From contig JANYHN010000003.1 of assembly GCA_025359045.1 (NCBI GenBank), positions 1 through 64,000 of the forward strand: a stretch of DNA of 64,000 nt. The letters are read 5' to 3'. Shown one piece after another: positions 1 to 7,830 of this stretch; position 1 is the first letter of the stretch, and every line of letters begins with the position of its first letter. Origin of the DNA: Hyphomicrobiales bacterium. Its GTDB lineage: Bacteria; Pseudomonadota; Alphaproteobacteria; Rhizobiales; Aestuariivirgaceae. The position numbers and the translations under genes were made by a program. Below the pieces are notes generated by a model. The model was not told the DNA's origin and did not search any database. It was given only the letters and a program-made list of their open reading frames with translations.

Positions 1-64
1 GATCAGCGAACCAACATCAGGGCCAGCGGCCATCAATCGAGGTCGCATCATAGGCCGAAGACAT
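1..64 (-). other. possible 5' end of a minus-strand gene cut by the window edge
   Basis: A good ribosome-binding sequence (GGAGG on the minus strand, bases 72-76) lies seven bases before an ATG at 64. That reading frame stops after 15 codons (MSSAYDATSIDGRWP). A second ATG pair at 51/48 in another frame stays open to the window edge (MMRPRLMAAGPDVGSLI) but is too far from the ribosome-binding site. Either a short leader peptide or the start of a larger gene outside the window is possible. I do not recognise either peptide. Confidence 0.2.
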
Positions 65-162
65 GACCGCACCTCCGCGCCAAAATCTCAAACTATCAAA
101 GCAAAAATCACTCTTGCTAAAAGGGCGCCGTCCAGACATGACACCCCACTTCATTTAGTTTG

Positions 163-333
163 GAGCGTGTGGCTAGGGACCTCATCCCCGGCTTTGCCGG
201 ACCTTCTCCAGAGGAGAAGGGAGAAGTTTGGCACGGTATTTCACTATGCGCTTCTCCTTTGGAGAAGCTGTCACGAAGTGACGAGAGCGATTTATCTTAA
301 ATCGCATTGATGAGGTCACTTGGCCCCACGCTC
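163..333. repeat. intergenic mosaic element: imperfect inverted repeat enclosing five 3-nt-loop hairpins
   Basis: The outer arms are 163-186 and 309-333, which are imperfect reverse complements (both read GAGCGTG near the outside and ACCTCATC near the inside). Inside are five perfect hairpins, each with a three-base loop: stems 188-192/196-200, 202-209/213-220, 250-257/261-268, 270-274/278-282 and 287-294/298-305. The right arm ends on the first base of the scoB stop codon. The CTCATCCCCGGC / CCTTCTCC-GGAGAAGG wording resembles intergenic palindromic elements common in rhizobial genomes (from memory). Bases 65-162 show no other feature. Confidence 0.7.
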
Positions 334-962
334 TAATTTACAATATTCGCCTCAGTCGCTGCGCGTAATTCCGCCTCGGTTACACCATCCGCCAGTTCCA
401 CGATTTTCAACCCACCGGGCACGACGTCGAGGACGCCCAAGTTTGAGATGATGCGGTCGACCACGGCTTTGCCGGTGAGCGGCAAGGAGCAGGATTTGAG
501 AACTTTGCTTTCGCCCGCCTTGTTGGTGTGATCCATGACCACCACAACGCGGCCAACGCCTGCCACCAAATCCATAGCGCCGCCCATGCCTTTAACCAAT
601 TTGCCGGGGATCATCCAATTGGCGAGGTCGCCGTTTTCGGCCACTTCCATAGCGCCTAAAATGGCCATGGCAATTTTGCCGCCGCGGATCATTGCGAAAC
701 TTTGAGACGAGTCAAAAAATGCGGTTTGTGGAAGTTCGGTTACGGTTTGCTTTCCGGCATTGATGAGATCAGCATCTTCTTCGCCCTCAAACGGAAATGG
801 GCCCATGCCCAGCATACCGTTTTCAGACTGAAGGGTGACTTCAACGCCCTTTGGAATATAGTTGGCGACAAGTGTTGGAATGCCGATGCCCAAATTTACA
901 TACCAGCCATCTTGCAATTCTTGTGCAGCGCGTGCCGCCATTTGATTCCGGTCCCAAGCCAT
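333..962 (-). CDS. scoB: 3-oxoacid CoA-transferase subunit B
   Basis: Beta subunit of a heteromeric family I CoA-transferase, which moves CoA from succinyl-CoA to a 3-oxoacid such as acetoacetate in the cytoplasm. The 209-residue length is normal for the B subunit. The GIGIPT loop is at residues 25-30 and the catalytic glutamate is Glu47 in SENGMLG. Its ATG overlaps the scoA stop (TAATG), so the two are translationally coupled. It is the last gene of the operon starting at the binding protein near 7570. Sequence alone cannot separate acetoacetate from 3-oxoadipate specificity, so PcaJ-like activity remains possible. Confidence 0.88.
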   Translation of the reverse strand: MAWDRNQMAARAAQELQDGWYVNLGIGIPTLVANYIPKGVEVTLQSENGMLGMGPFPFEGEEDADLINAGKQTVTELPQTAFFDSSQSFAMIRGGKIAMAILGAMEVAENGDLANWMIPGKLVKGMGGAMDLVAGVGRVVVVMDHTNKAGESKVLKSCSLPLTGKAVVDRIISNLGVLDVVPGGLKIVELADGVTEAELRAATEANIVN

Positions 963-1666
963 TAAGCTGCCTCCCTCTTTCTGGTGGTTCTCTGCTCAAT
1001 GCGCTTTTCGTGTTCGCCTTGAATAATGCGGTGCACATAGATGCCTGGCGTGTGGATGGTGTCGGGGTCAAGAGAACCCAGCGGCACAATCTCTTCCACC
1101 TCAGCCACGCAAATTTTGCCGCAGGTTGCAGCGGGTGGATTGAAGTTGCGTGCGGTTTTGCGGAACACGAGATTGCCTGATGGATCGGCCTTCCACGCTT
1201 TGACGATCGATAGGTCAGCCACAATGCCGCGCTCTAAAATATACGTCTCGCCATTAAAGTCTTTATGCTCTTTGCCTTCGGCGATGATCGTGCCCACGCC
1301 GGTTTTTGTATAAAAGCCGGGAATGCCAGCACCACCTGCGCGCATGCGTTCGGCCAATGTGCCTTGTGGGTTGAATTCAACTTCAAGTTCCTTCGACAAA
1401 AACTGGCGCATGAATTCAGCATTTTCACCAACATAAGACGACATCATTTTTTTAATCTGCCGTGTATCGAGCAATTGGCCCAAACCAAATCCATCCACGC
1501 CGCAATTATTCGATGCGACGGTGAGATTCTTTGTGCCCGCTTTTTTAATAGCTGCGATCAGCAGTTCTGGAATTCCGCAAAGGCCAAAGCCGCCTGCTGC
1601 AATCAACATGCCATCGAATAATGTGCCATCGAGTGCTGCGTCGGCATCTTTAAAAACTTTCTTCAT
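962..1666 (-). CDS. scoA: 3-oxoacid CoA-transferase subunit A
   Basis: Alpha subunit partner of the downstream B subunit. The 234 residues carry the [10 protein letters not shown] glycine-rich motif at about residues 25-34, typical of family I CoA-transferase A subunits. A clear ribosome-binding site (AAGGAG) precedes the ATG. It follows the beta-keto acid cleavage enzyme gene by ten bases. Because that enzyme releases acetoacetate from a beta-keto acid and acetyl-CoA, the transferase would activate acetoacetate for thiolysis. That role is inferred from gene order. Confidence 0.88.
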   Translation of the reverse strand: MKKVFKDADAALDGTLFDGMLIAAGGFGLCGIPELLIAAIKKAGTKNLTVASNNCGVDGFGLGQLLDTRQIKKMMSSYVGENAEFMRQFLSKELEVEFNPQGTLAERMRAGGAGIPGFYTKTGVGTIIAEGKEHKDFNGETYILERGIVADLSIVKAWKADPSGNLVFRKTARNFNPPAATCGKICVAEVEEIVPLGSLDPDTIHTPGIYVHRIIQGEHEKRIEQRTTRKREAA

Positions 1667-1676
1667 CTAAACTCCT

Positions 1677-2507
1677 TCACGCAGTGCGCAGGCCGAGAAT
1701 TTGCCGGGCTTGTTTCCAATTTGCAACTGGTCGATTGTTCCGATTACAAATCTCAACAGCACGTTTGACTAAGCTTGCGTTAGAAGGGGCCAGCGTGTTT
1801 TTGTCAAGCCGAACATTGTCTTCCATGCCAGTCCGGGTGTGGCCGCCTTTGGCGATGGCCCACTCATTGATTGTGAGTTGGGCGGGACCAATGCCTGCCG
1901 CACACCATTGTGCACCGGGTGCCAAACGCTTTAAAGTTTCGATATAAAATTCGAAAATTTTCTCGTCAGCTGGCATGGCGTTTTTAACACCCATTACAAA
2001 CTGCACATAAAGCGGACCTTTTAAGCGGCCATCTTTGGCCATTGTGGCGGCCTGGACTATATGTGATAAATCAAAGGCTTCCACCTCAGGTTTCACATTA
2101 TAGGTGAGCATTTCAGAGGCTAGCCAATCAACAAGGTCTGGCGGATTTTCATAAACGCGCGTTGGGAAATTATTGGAGCCAACGGAGAGGGATGCCATAT
2201 CAGGGCACAGTGGCAACATGCCACCGCGGGCTTGGCCTGCCCCTGACCTGCCACCGGTTGACAATTGCACGATCATGCCCAAGCAATATTTTTCGATACC
2301 ATCTTTGAGGCGGGCAAATCGTTCGGGGTCTGAGGTTGGTTTGCCTTCGTCATCGCGTACGTGACAATGAACAATGCTGGCGCCAGCTTCGAAAGCTTCA
2401 TGGGTGCTTTCAATTTGTTCGGCGATGGTGATTGGAACGGCTGGGTTATTTTCCTTGGTGGGAAGCGAGCCAGTGATTGCGACGCAGATAATGCAAGGGT
2501 TAGTCAT
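1677..2507 (-). CDS. beta-keto acid cleavage enzyme (BKACE, DUF849)
   Basis: Member of the BKACE family, whose zinc-dependent enzymes condense a beta-keto acid with acetyl-CoA to give acetoacetate and a new acyl-CoA. The 276-residue length is typical. Visible zinc ligands are His47 and His49 in HCHVRD and Glu229 in GMED. SVGSNNFP (108-115) is another conserved family stretch. Known members act on 3-keto-5-aminohexanoate, dehydrocarnitine and others; the side chain handled here cannot be read from sequence. It lies between a transporter ATPase gene (six bases upstream) and scoA, so it probably degrades the imported compound or its oxidised form. Confidence 0.85.
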   Translation of the reverse strand: MTNPCIICVAITGSLPTKENNPAVPITIAEQIESTHEAFEAGASIVHCHVRDDEGKPTSDPERFARLKDGIEKYCLGMIVQLSTGGRSGAGQARGGMLPLCPDMASLSVGSNNFPTRVYENPPDLVDWLASEMLTYNVKPEVEAFDLSHIVQAATMAKDGRLKGPLYVQFVMGVKNAMPADEKIFEFYIETLKRLAPGAQWCAAGIGPAQLTINEWAIAKGGHTRTGMEDNVRLDKNTLAPSNASLVKRAVEICNRNNRPVANWKQARQILGLRTA

Positions 2508-2513
2508 AGGTTG

Positions 2514-3584
2514 CTAGCGTAAACGTGTTCCATTGCTGGCGTCAAACACAAAGAGATTTTCTTTGGCGAAAGCAACGCCAGCAATCTCACCCGGTTTGGC
2601 TGTGAAATCCTTGGCAGCCTTTACGGCCACAAAATCTTTATCGACTTTGACTGTGACCAGTGTGTGATCACCAATAAGTTCAGTTGTATAGACTGTGCCT
2701 CTGATTGCACCCTTGGCTGGGGCGACAATGCTGCAATCTTCTGGGCGCACGCCAAGAACGGCCGAAGCCACTTTACCTTTGACCATGCTTTTAAGTTTGG
2801 CATCATGCGTGGTGAAAGTGTCACCTTCCAGCGAACCCTTGACGATGTTCATGGGCGGTGAGCCGATGAATTGGGCGACAAAGAGATTAGCGGGATTGTT
2901 ATAAATTTCCGAGGGTGTTGCGAGTTGCTGCAAAACGCCTTTTTCGAGAATAGCAACACGGTGCGCAAGCGTCATTGCTTCGACCTGATCATGGGTCACA
3001 TAGATGGTTGTTATGCCCAATGACTGCTGCATGAACTTAAGTTCGGCGCGCATGTGGCCGCGCAGCTTTGCATCCAAGTTCGAAAGTGGTTCATCCATCA
3101 AGAACACAGATGGCCTGCGGATGATGGCGCGGGCTAAGGCGACACGCTGGCGCTGACCGCCGGAGAGTTCGCGGGGGTAGCGATCCAGTAACGTATCGAG
3201 CTGGACTTGCGCAGCAGATTCGCGGATGGCCACATCCATTTCGGCCTTATTCACTTTGCGCACTTTGAGCGGGAAGCCGATGTTTTCGGCCACCGTCTTA
3301 TGCGGATAGAGCGCGTAGGATTGGAACACCATCGAGATGTCGCGGTATTTCGGCAAAACATCGGTAACGTCGCGTTCGCCGATGCGTACCCTGCCCTCTG
3401 TTGCCGTTTCGAGGCCAGACAAAATGCGCAGCGCCGTGGTTTTGCCCGAACCCGATGCGCCAAGTAGCACAAGAAACTCGCCGGGCTTCACATCAAGGTT
3501 TAATTCTTCCAGGACTTTTACAGCACCGAAAGATTTTTTTATTTTATCGAATGAAACAGTGATGCCAGTTTTTTCGCTTGCCAT
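2514..3584 (-). CDS. CUT1-family ABC transporter ATP-binding protein (UgpC/MsmK-like)
   Basis: Cytoplasmic ATPase of a carbohydrate-type (CUT1) importer, 356 residues. Walker A GASGSGKTT is at 42-50, the LSGGQRQRVALARA signature near 140, Walker B with MDEP near 160, the H-loop THD follows, and a C-terminal TOBE-like region spans roughly 240-356. It lies 12 bases after the second permease gene and six before the BKACE gene. Such ATPases can serve more than one CUT1 permease pair, which matters because an orphan permease is encoded at 7831-8706. Confidence 0.9.
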   Translation of the reverse strand: MASEKTGITVSFDKIKKSFGAVKVLEELNLDVKPGEFLVLLGASGSGKTTALRILSGLETATEGRVRIGERDVTDVLPKYRDISMVFQSYALYPHKTVAENIGFPLKVRKVNKAEMDVAIRESAAQVQLDTLLDRYPRELSGGQRQRVALARAIIRRPSVFLMDEPLSNLDAKLRGHMRAELKFMQQSLGITTIYVTHDQVEAMTLAHRVAILEKGVLQQLATPSEIYNNPANLFVAQFIGSPPMNIVKGSLEGDTFTTHDAKLKSMVKGKVASAVLGVRPEDCSIVAPAKGAIRGTVYTTELIGDHTLVTVKVDKDFVAVKAAKDFTAKPGEIAGVAFAKENLFVFDASNGTRLR

Positions 3585-3596
3585 GTGACTAATTCT

Positions 3597-4781
3597 CTAC
3601 CCTTTAACCGCGCCGAGCAATACACCCTTAGCAATAAATCTCTGCAAGAAAATCGCCATGAAAATCACTGGAATAATCATGACTACGATAACTGCGCACA
3701 TCTCCCACCACAATGTGCCGCGCTCGCCTGCGTTTTTGGCCGCCACCATAATGGGCAGAGTTTGAGCTTTGGAAGTGGAAAGGAACACGGCGAAAAGATA
3801 TTCATTCCAATTCAGAATGAGCGTGAGCAGAGTTGTTGCGGCAAGGCCGGGCCTCGTGAGTGGCAGAACAATATCCCAGAAAATACCAAAGCGGGTTGAC
3901 CCGTCGAGTTGGGCGGATTCCTCAAGTTCAATGGGCAGGCCTGCAAAGAAATCATGCATCAACCAAACGACGATGGGCAAGTTGGCTACCGCGTAAATTA
4001 TGATCAAAGCCAGATGTGTGTCGAGAAGGCCTACGGCTTGGTACATCATGTAAACAGGAATGATGACCACGATGGGCGGGAGGATGCGCTGTGAGATCAT
4101 CCAAAACAAAATATCGTTATTGCCCACCGTTGCGGTGAAATGTTTACCTAAACTGCGGGCCAACAAAAAGAACAGGACTAATGCTACCGCAGAGGAAATA
4201 TACCAAGGAATGCCAGCATAAATTGTTGTGACGATCACGACAATGCAAAGCACGACAAACATGATGATGTTGCCGAACTTTGGCTTATATTGGATGCGAG
4301 CCAGCGCATAGGCGGCCATGCTGCCTATGGTAACGCAGAGGAAGGTTGAACTGATGCCAATGACAATTGAGTTGGTGAAAGTCTGATAGATTTTGCAGAT
4401 TTGCGGTTCCATCGGCGCAATTTTCACAAATGGCGAGAGGATATAAATTGCTGAATTATAGACCAGCAGAAAAAGCTGGCGGACAATTGCATAGCCATCG
4501 CAGAATGGATCAGCGTTGACCATGGTGTGCCAAGCATCGAGCGTTGGATTAAAATCAACGAAGGGTATGAAATACGGGCCGCTGTTGACAGTGTCTGCAT
4601 CTTTGAATGCGGTAATCACAACCCAATAGATTGGGAATATCACAAAGGCTGACCAGAATATCAGCATGGAATAAGCTACAACCTTGGATACCGGCGACAT
4701 CTTGCCAATGGCAGGCGATTCAAACAAACGCTCAAATAGGCTGCGCTGGGTTTTTTCGAATTTAAAGGATGTGTCGCTCAT
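3597..4781 (-). CDS. CUT1 ABC transporter permease (MalG type) with extra membrane segments
   Basis: Inner-membrane permease with the cytoplasmic EAA loop (ELEESAQLDGSTRFGIFWDI) near residue 300. At 394 residues it is about 100 longer than a usual MalG-type permease. Two insertions are visible against its paralogue at 7831-8706: a hydrophobic stretch after the LDAW motif (about 95-130), and a second block (about 175-225) with two additional hydrophobic segments before the RILPP motif. Its ATG overlaps the stop of the preceding permease (ATGA). The duplicated hydrophobic blocks are in frame, so this looks like a real variant rather than an error. Confidence 0.85.
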   Translation of the reverse strand: MSDTSFKFEKTQRSLFERLFESPAIGKMSPVSKVVAYSMLIFWSAFVIFPIYWVVITAFKDADTVNSGPYFIPFVDFNPTLDAWHTMVNADPFCDGYAIVRQLFLLVYNSAIYILSPFVKIAPMEPQICKIYQTFTNSIVIGISSTFLCVTIGSMAAYALARIQYKPKFGNIIMFVVLCIVVIVTTIYAGIPWYISSAVALVLFFLLARSLGKHFTATVGNNDILFWMISQRILPPIVVIIPVYMMYQAVGLLDTHLALIIIYAVANLPIVVWLMHDFFAGLPIELEESAQLDGSTRFGIFWDIVLPLTRPGLAATTLLTLILNWNEYLFAVFLSTSKAQTLPIMVAAKNAGERGTLWWEMCAVIVVMIIPVIFMAIFLQRFIAKGVLLGAVKG

Positions 4782-5932
4782 GCTTTGGCCTTTCGCAATT
4801 GCTTGAGCACGACATAGTTGAAGAAGGACGAGCAGACCACGACCGTCAAGATCAACAGCAGATAAGCCACGGCGGCTGATGAGCCCATGTCGTTTGAGCG
4901 CCAGACGAAATAAGAATGCAGCGAAATTGATTCCGTAGCGATGCCCGGCCCGCCTGATGTCATGATGTTTGGCAGATCGACAATTTTAAATGCTTCAATC
5001 ATACGAATGAGGATGACAGTGACGGCGACCGGAACAATCTGCGGCCAGATTATTTCGCGGAAAATTTGAACGCTGGAGGCCCCGTCAACTTGGGCAGCCT
5101 CAACATGATCGCGCGACACGTTTTCGAGGGCCGCCAGCATTATGATGAACACGAAGGGGATCCATTGCCAGCTGTCACCAACAATGACAAACCAGCGCGA
5201 GGCCCACGCATCCGTTGACCACGCCCAATTTTTCAGTCCAATGAATTCCCAGAATGGTTGAAACGGACCTTTGGTTATATCCAGCACCATTTTGAATGCG
5301 TAACCTACACCCAAGGGTGTGATCATCAATGGAATGAAGAACAACACGCGGAAAAAACTTTTGCCTTTGATCGGTTGGGAACAGAGAAAAGCGAGTGCGG
5401 TGCCAATCAAGAACTGCAAGGAGCAGCCGACGATCACATAAAAAAGCGTGGTCAATAATGTGCCCCATTGGTTTCCCGAGAGCAGCGTCCCCGCCAGCAA
5501 CCAACCGATGAAAAGCGCCATGGAAGCAGAAATCAAGCGGCCGATCATGCCGATCCAGGACGAGCCAGATTTGTAAGACTTATAAAGCCAATAGGCAACC
5601 GCAGCTAATACAATGACCAAAAACAGCCAGCCAAGAATGCTGATGCTTTCTATACGTCCGAGAAAATGCACGCGCTCAGGACCTGTAAACTCGTTCAAGA
5701 AATTATCGAGACCAACGAACCTAAATTTCAATCCGGTGCCGGAGAATTTCACGCGGCTCAAGGCAAACAAGATGGAATAGAATGTTGGAAATATTGCAAA
5801 GATCAAAATCAGAGAGACGGCAGGCGCAATAAAAAATGTCCGCGAGTGGCGATCAAACCATTCAGGCCAGGATTCGATGTGTTGTGTCTGCGGAATTGTC
5901 ACGTGTTCTGATCGTTTCTTGTCATTCACCAT
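4778..5932 (-). CDS. CUT1 ABC transporter permease (MalF type) with extra membrane segments
   Basis: First permease of the importer, about 384 residues, with the EAA loop HVEAAQVDGASSVQIFREI near residue 285. An extra hydrophobic block of about 75 residues (roughly 95-165) is inserted between the first membrane segment region and the conserved permease core. GTG at 5935 is directly followed by ATG at 5932; I chose the ATG. Neither has a strong ribosome-binding site. The gene is separated from the upstream binding-protein gene by about 155 bases holding a palindromic repeat pair. Confidence 0.83.
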   Translation of the reverse strand: MVNDKKRSEHVTIPQTQHIESWPEWFDRHSRTFFIAPAVSLILIFAIFPTFYSILFALSRVKFSGTGLKFRFVGLDNFLNEFTGPERVHFLGRIESISILGWLFLVIVLAAVAYWLYKSYKSGSSWIGMIGRLISASMALFIGWLLAGTLLSGNQWGTLLTTLFYVIVGCSLQFLIGTALAFLCSQPIKGKSFFRVLFFIPLMITPLGVGYAFKMVLDITKGPFQPFWEFIGLKNWAWSTDAWASRWFVIVGDSWQWIPFVFIIMLAALENVSRDHVEAAQVDGASSVQIFREIIWPQIVPVAVTVILIRMIEAFKIVDLPNIMTSGGPGIATESISLHSYFVWRSNDMGSSAAVAYLLLILTVVVCSSFFNYVVLKQLRKAKA

Positions 5933-5940
5933 CACTCATA

Positions 5941-6029
5941 CCGTCATTCCTGCGAAGGCAGGAATCCAGCTTCTTCTTTAAACCATTGCAACTGTCAAAG
6001 CTGGCCCCTTGCCTTCGCAGGGGTGACGG
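5941..6029. repeat. BIME-like pair of inverted REP hairpins between binding-protein and permease genes
   Basis: Two palindromic units face each other. The left (5941-5972) contains the hairpin ATTCCTGC-GAAG-GCAGGAAT, and the right (5998-6029) contains CCCC(T)TGC-CTTC-GCAGGGG. The outer arms CCGTCA and TGACGG are complementary, as are CCAGCTT and AAGCTGG, so the whole can also fold as one long stem. Paired changes in the two units keep each hairpin intact. The position after a binding-protein gene suggests mRNA 3' protection or partial termination (inference). Confidence 0.7.
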
Positions 6030-6088
6030 AGTGAAAGATTGAGTGTAAAACAGGGCAGCTTTCGCCACCCTGTTTTCTCGACAATATA

Positions 6089-7570
6089 TTACTTGCTTGG
6101 GCCAAGCGCCAGAGCTTGGGACGCGATTTGCTTGTCGCGACCAAAGTCTTCGGTGATCTTTTCCCAGCCTGCATCAATATTCTTCAGCGCTTCATCCACT
6201 GTGATTTCGCCAGCCATATAGCGGGCAAGTTCAGTGTCTAAAACGACTGAGGTATATTGTTGCGCACCTGGAATTTTCATATCCGAGGCCATGTTGGGAT
6301 TGTTGATGGCACCGTTGATTGCGCCCATGTAGTTTTTGGCTAAATCTTCAGTCATGCCGGCTTTGGTCCAGAATGCAGTGTCCTTGAGCTGTGACAGGCG
6401 GTATGGGTTATAGCCCGTCGCGCCCACAGTCACGTCCACGCTCGATTGAGCAGACTGGTTCATATAAGACAGGAAAGCATAAGCAGCATCCTTCTTCTTT
6501 TGATCAGCCTTGGCGTTGATTGCGCCTGCCCAGCCGCCGAAGGCAGAGAATGGTGCGTAGTTGACGCCATCAACTGCGAATGGAGCACTTTCCTTAGATA
6601 CTGGAACGAGCTTGCCAGTTTTGCGATCAAGCACTTCTTTTGAACCCACTGCACCCACAGCGAATATCAAGTTTTTCACTTTGGCTGCATCAGGATCAAG
6701 CTGCAATGTGCCTGGATCGCCCCATTCGATCAGCAAGCCGCAACGGCCAGCCTTGAACAGACCACGGGTATCACCGATGTCCATATTCAGTTCTTCTGGA
6801 GGACCATATTTTGTGGTTTCTTTGTAGAGTTCAAAAGCCTTCTTCCAGCCTTCGTTGTTGATCATCGGCTTCATTGTGGCATTGTCAAAATGGAAGCCTT
6901 GCGCGGTGCCTTGTGTCTGCACAATTGGTGCAGCGATTGTTTGGATGGCGAAGTAAGACTGAGCATTGCGCTTCTTGAAAATGCAAGAACCGTAATCTGG
7001 CTTTCCGTCGCCGTTCATGTCCTGGCCGTTAATGGCCTTGGCAATTGCAATGTAGTCTTCCCAAGTCTTTGGTGGTTGCAGACCGGCCTTTTCGAGAACA
7101 TCCTTACGGTAGTAAACCATCTGGAAGTCGCCATCGAGCTGAATAAGCTTAAATTTACCACCAATCTTCATGCCGAAATCGCGGAAATAAGGTGCGATAT
7201 CTGCAGTGTCGATCTTTGTATCCTTGGCAACATATGGATCGAGATCTTCGAGCAGGCCAGCGGAATCAAGTTCCACGCCCCAGCCAGCAGCGAACACTGC
7301 AGCATCAATCGAGTTGGTGCCCGTTGTCCAATCATTTTGAACTTTCGGGAAAATTTCCGCAAACGGCACTTCGGTAACCACGATCTTGGCACCAGTTGCC
7401 TTTTCGAAGTCTACACCACGATCTTTCAGCGGGCCTGCGATTACAGGGCCAGGGCGCGTGAGAATGTTAACGGTTACACCGTCAAATTCGCCAGCCTGTG
7501 CTGTTGCGGCAAGTCCGGCTATTGCCGTTCCGCCCACAAGCATGCTGGTTAAAAGCTTTCCTAACTTCAT
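6089..7570 (-). CDS. ABC transporter extracellular solute-binding protein (family 1)
   Basis: Periplasmic binding protein, 493 residues from the chosen start. The ATG at 7570 gives a standard signal peptide (MKLGKLLTSMLVGGTAIAG, cleaved after AQA) and has a GGGAGG ribosome-binding site; the longer open frame upstream lacks both. The mature protein has the family-1 fold signatures, including a TWEDYIAIAKAI segment and a calcium-loop-like MNGDGKPDYG. It heads the operon binding protein - permease - permease - ATPase - BKACE - CoA-transferase. The ligand is unknown; the enzymes suggest a compound convertible to a beta-keto acid. Confidence 0.87.
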   Translation of the reverse strand: MKLGKLLTSMLVGGTAIAGLAATAQAGEFDGVTVNILTRPGPVIAGPLKDRGVDFEKATGAKIVVTEVPFAEIFPKVQNDWTTGTNSIDAAVFAAGWGVELDSAGLLEDLDPYVAKDTKIDTADIAPYFRDFGMKIGGKFKLIQLDGDFQMVYYRKDVLEKAGLQPPKTWEDYIAIAKAINGQDMNGDGKPDYGSCIFKKRNAQSYFAIQTIAAPIVQTQGTAQGFHFDNATMKPMINNEGWKKAFELYKETTKYGPPEELNMDIGDTRGLFKAGRCGLLIEWGDPGTLQLDPDAAKVKNLIFAVGAVGSKEVLDRKTGKLVPVSKESAPFAVDGVNYAPFSAFGGWAGAINAKADQKKKDAAYAFLSYMNQSAQSSVDVTVGATGYNPYRLSQLKDTAFWTKAGMTEDLAKNYMGAINGAINNPNMASDMKIPGAQQYTSVVLDTELARYMAGEITVDEALKNIDAGWEKITEDFGRDKQIASQALALGPSK

Positions 7571-7830
7571 TGGTTTTCCTCCCACTATGGCGACCCCTTT
7601 ATGGGTATCGCACTTGTTTTTACGTTTCCATTCGCCTGGCTTTTTTTGGTCATCCTGTGCGCCAGTAACCGGATAGATAGAATATGCACTGAAATAACAG
7701 TTTGGCAATGCTGTCTTTTAAAAAATCTTTTGGCACTAAAAATCCGTGGCGATAATTTAGGCAACTGCGACCGGGGGTTACAATTTATGCGTGGTGGCCC
7801 TAGACTTTAAACAAGCGTCGGAGATGTCCC
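7571..7830. promoter_or_regulatory. divergent control region between binding-protein and orphan permease genes
   Basis: 260 bases separate two divergently read genes, so promoters for both are expected here. AT-rich stretches occur at about 7680-7745, but no promoter pair or palindrome stands out enough to name. No additional coding potential is visible. Confidence 0.35.

Noticed and set aside
1677-2507. Carnitine degradation (dehydrocarnitine cleavage) feeding the sarcosine oxidase genes at the other end.
   Set aside because: No carnitine dehydrogenase or betainyl-CoA thioesterase is visible, the transporter is of CUT1 type, and the sox genes are over 50 kb away.
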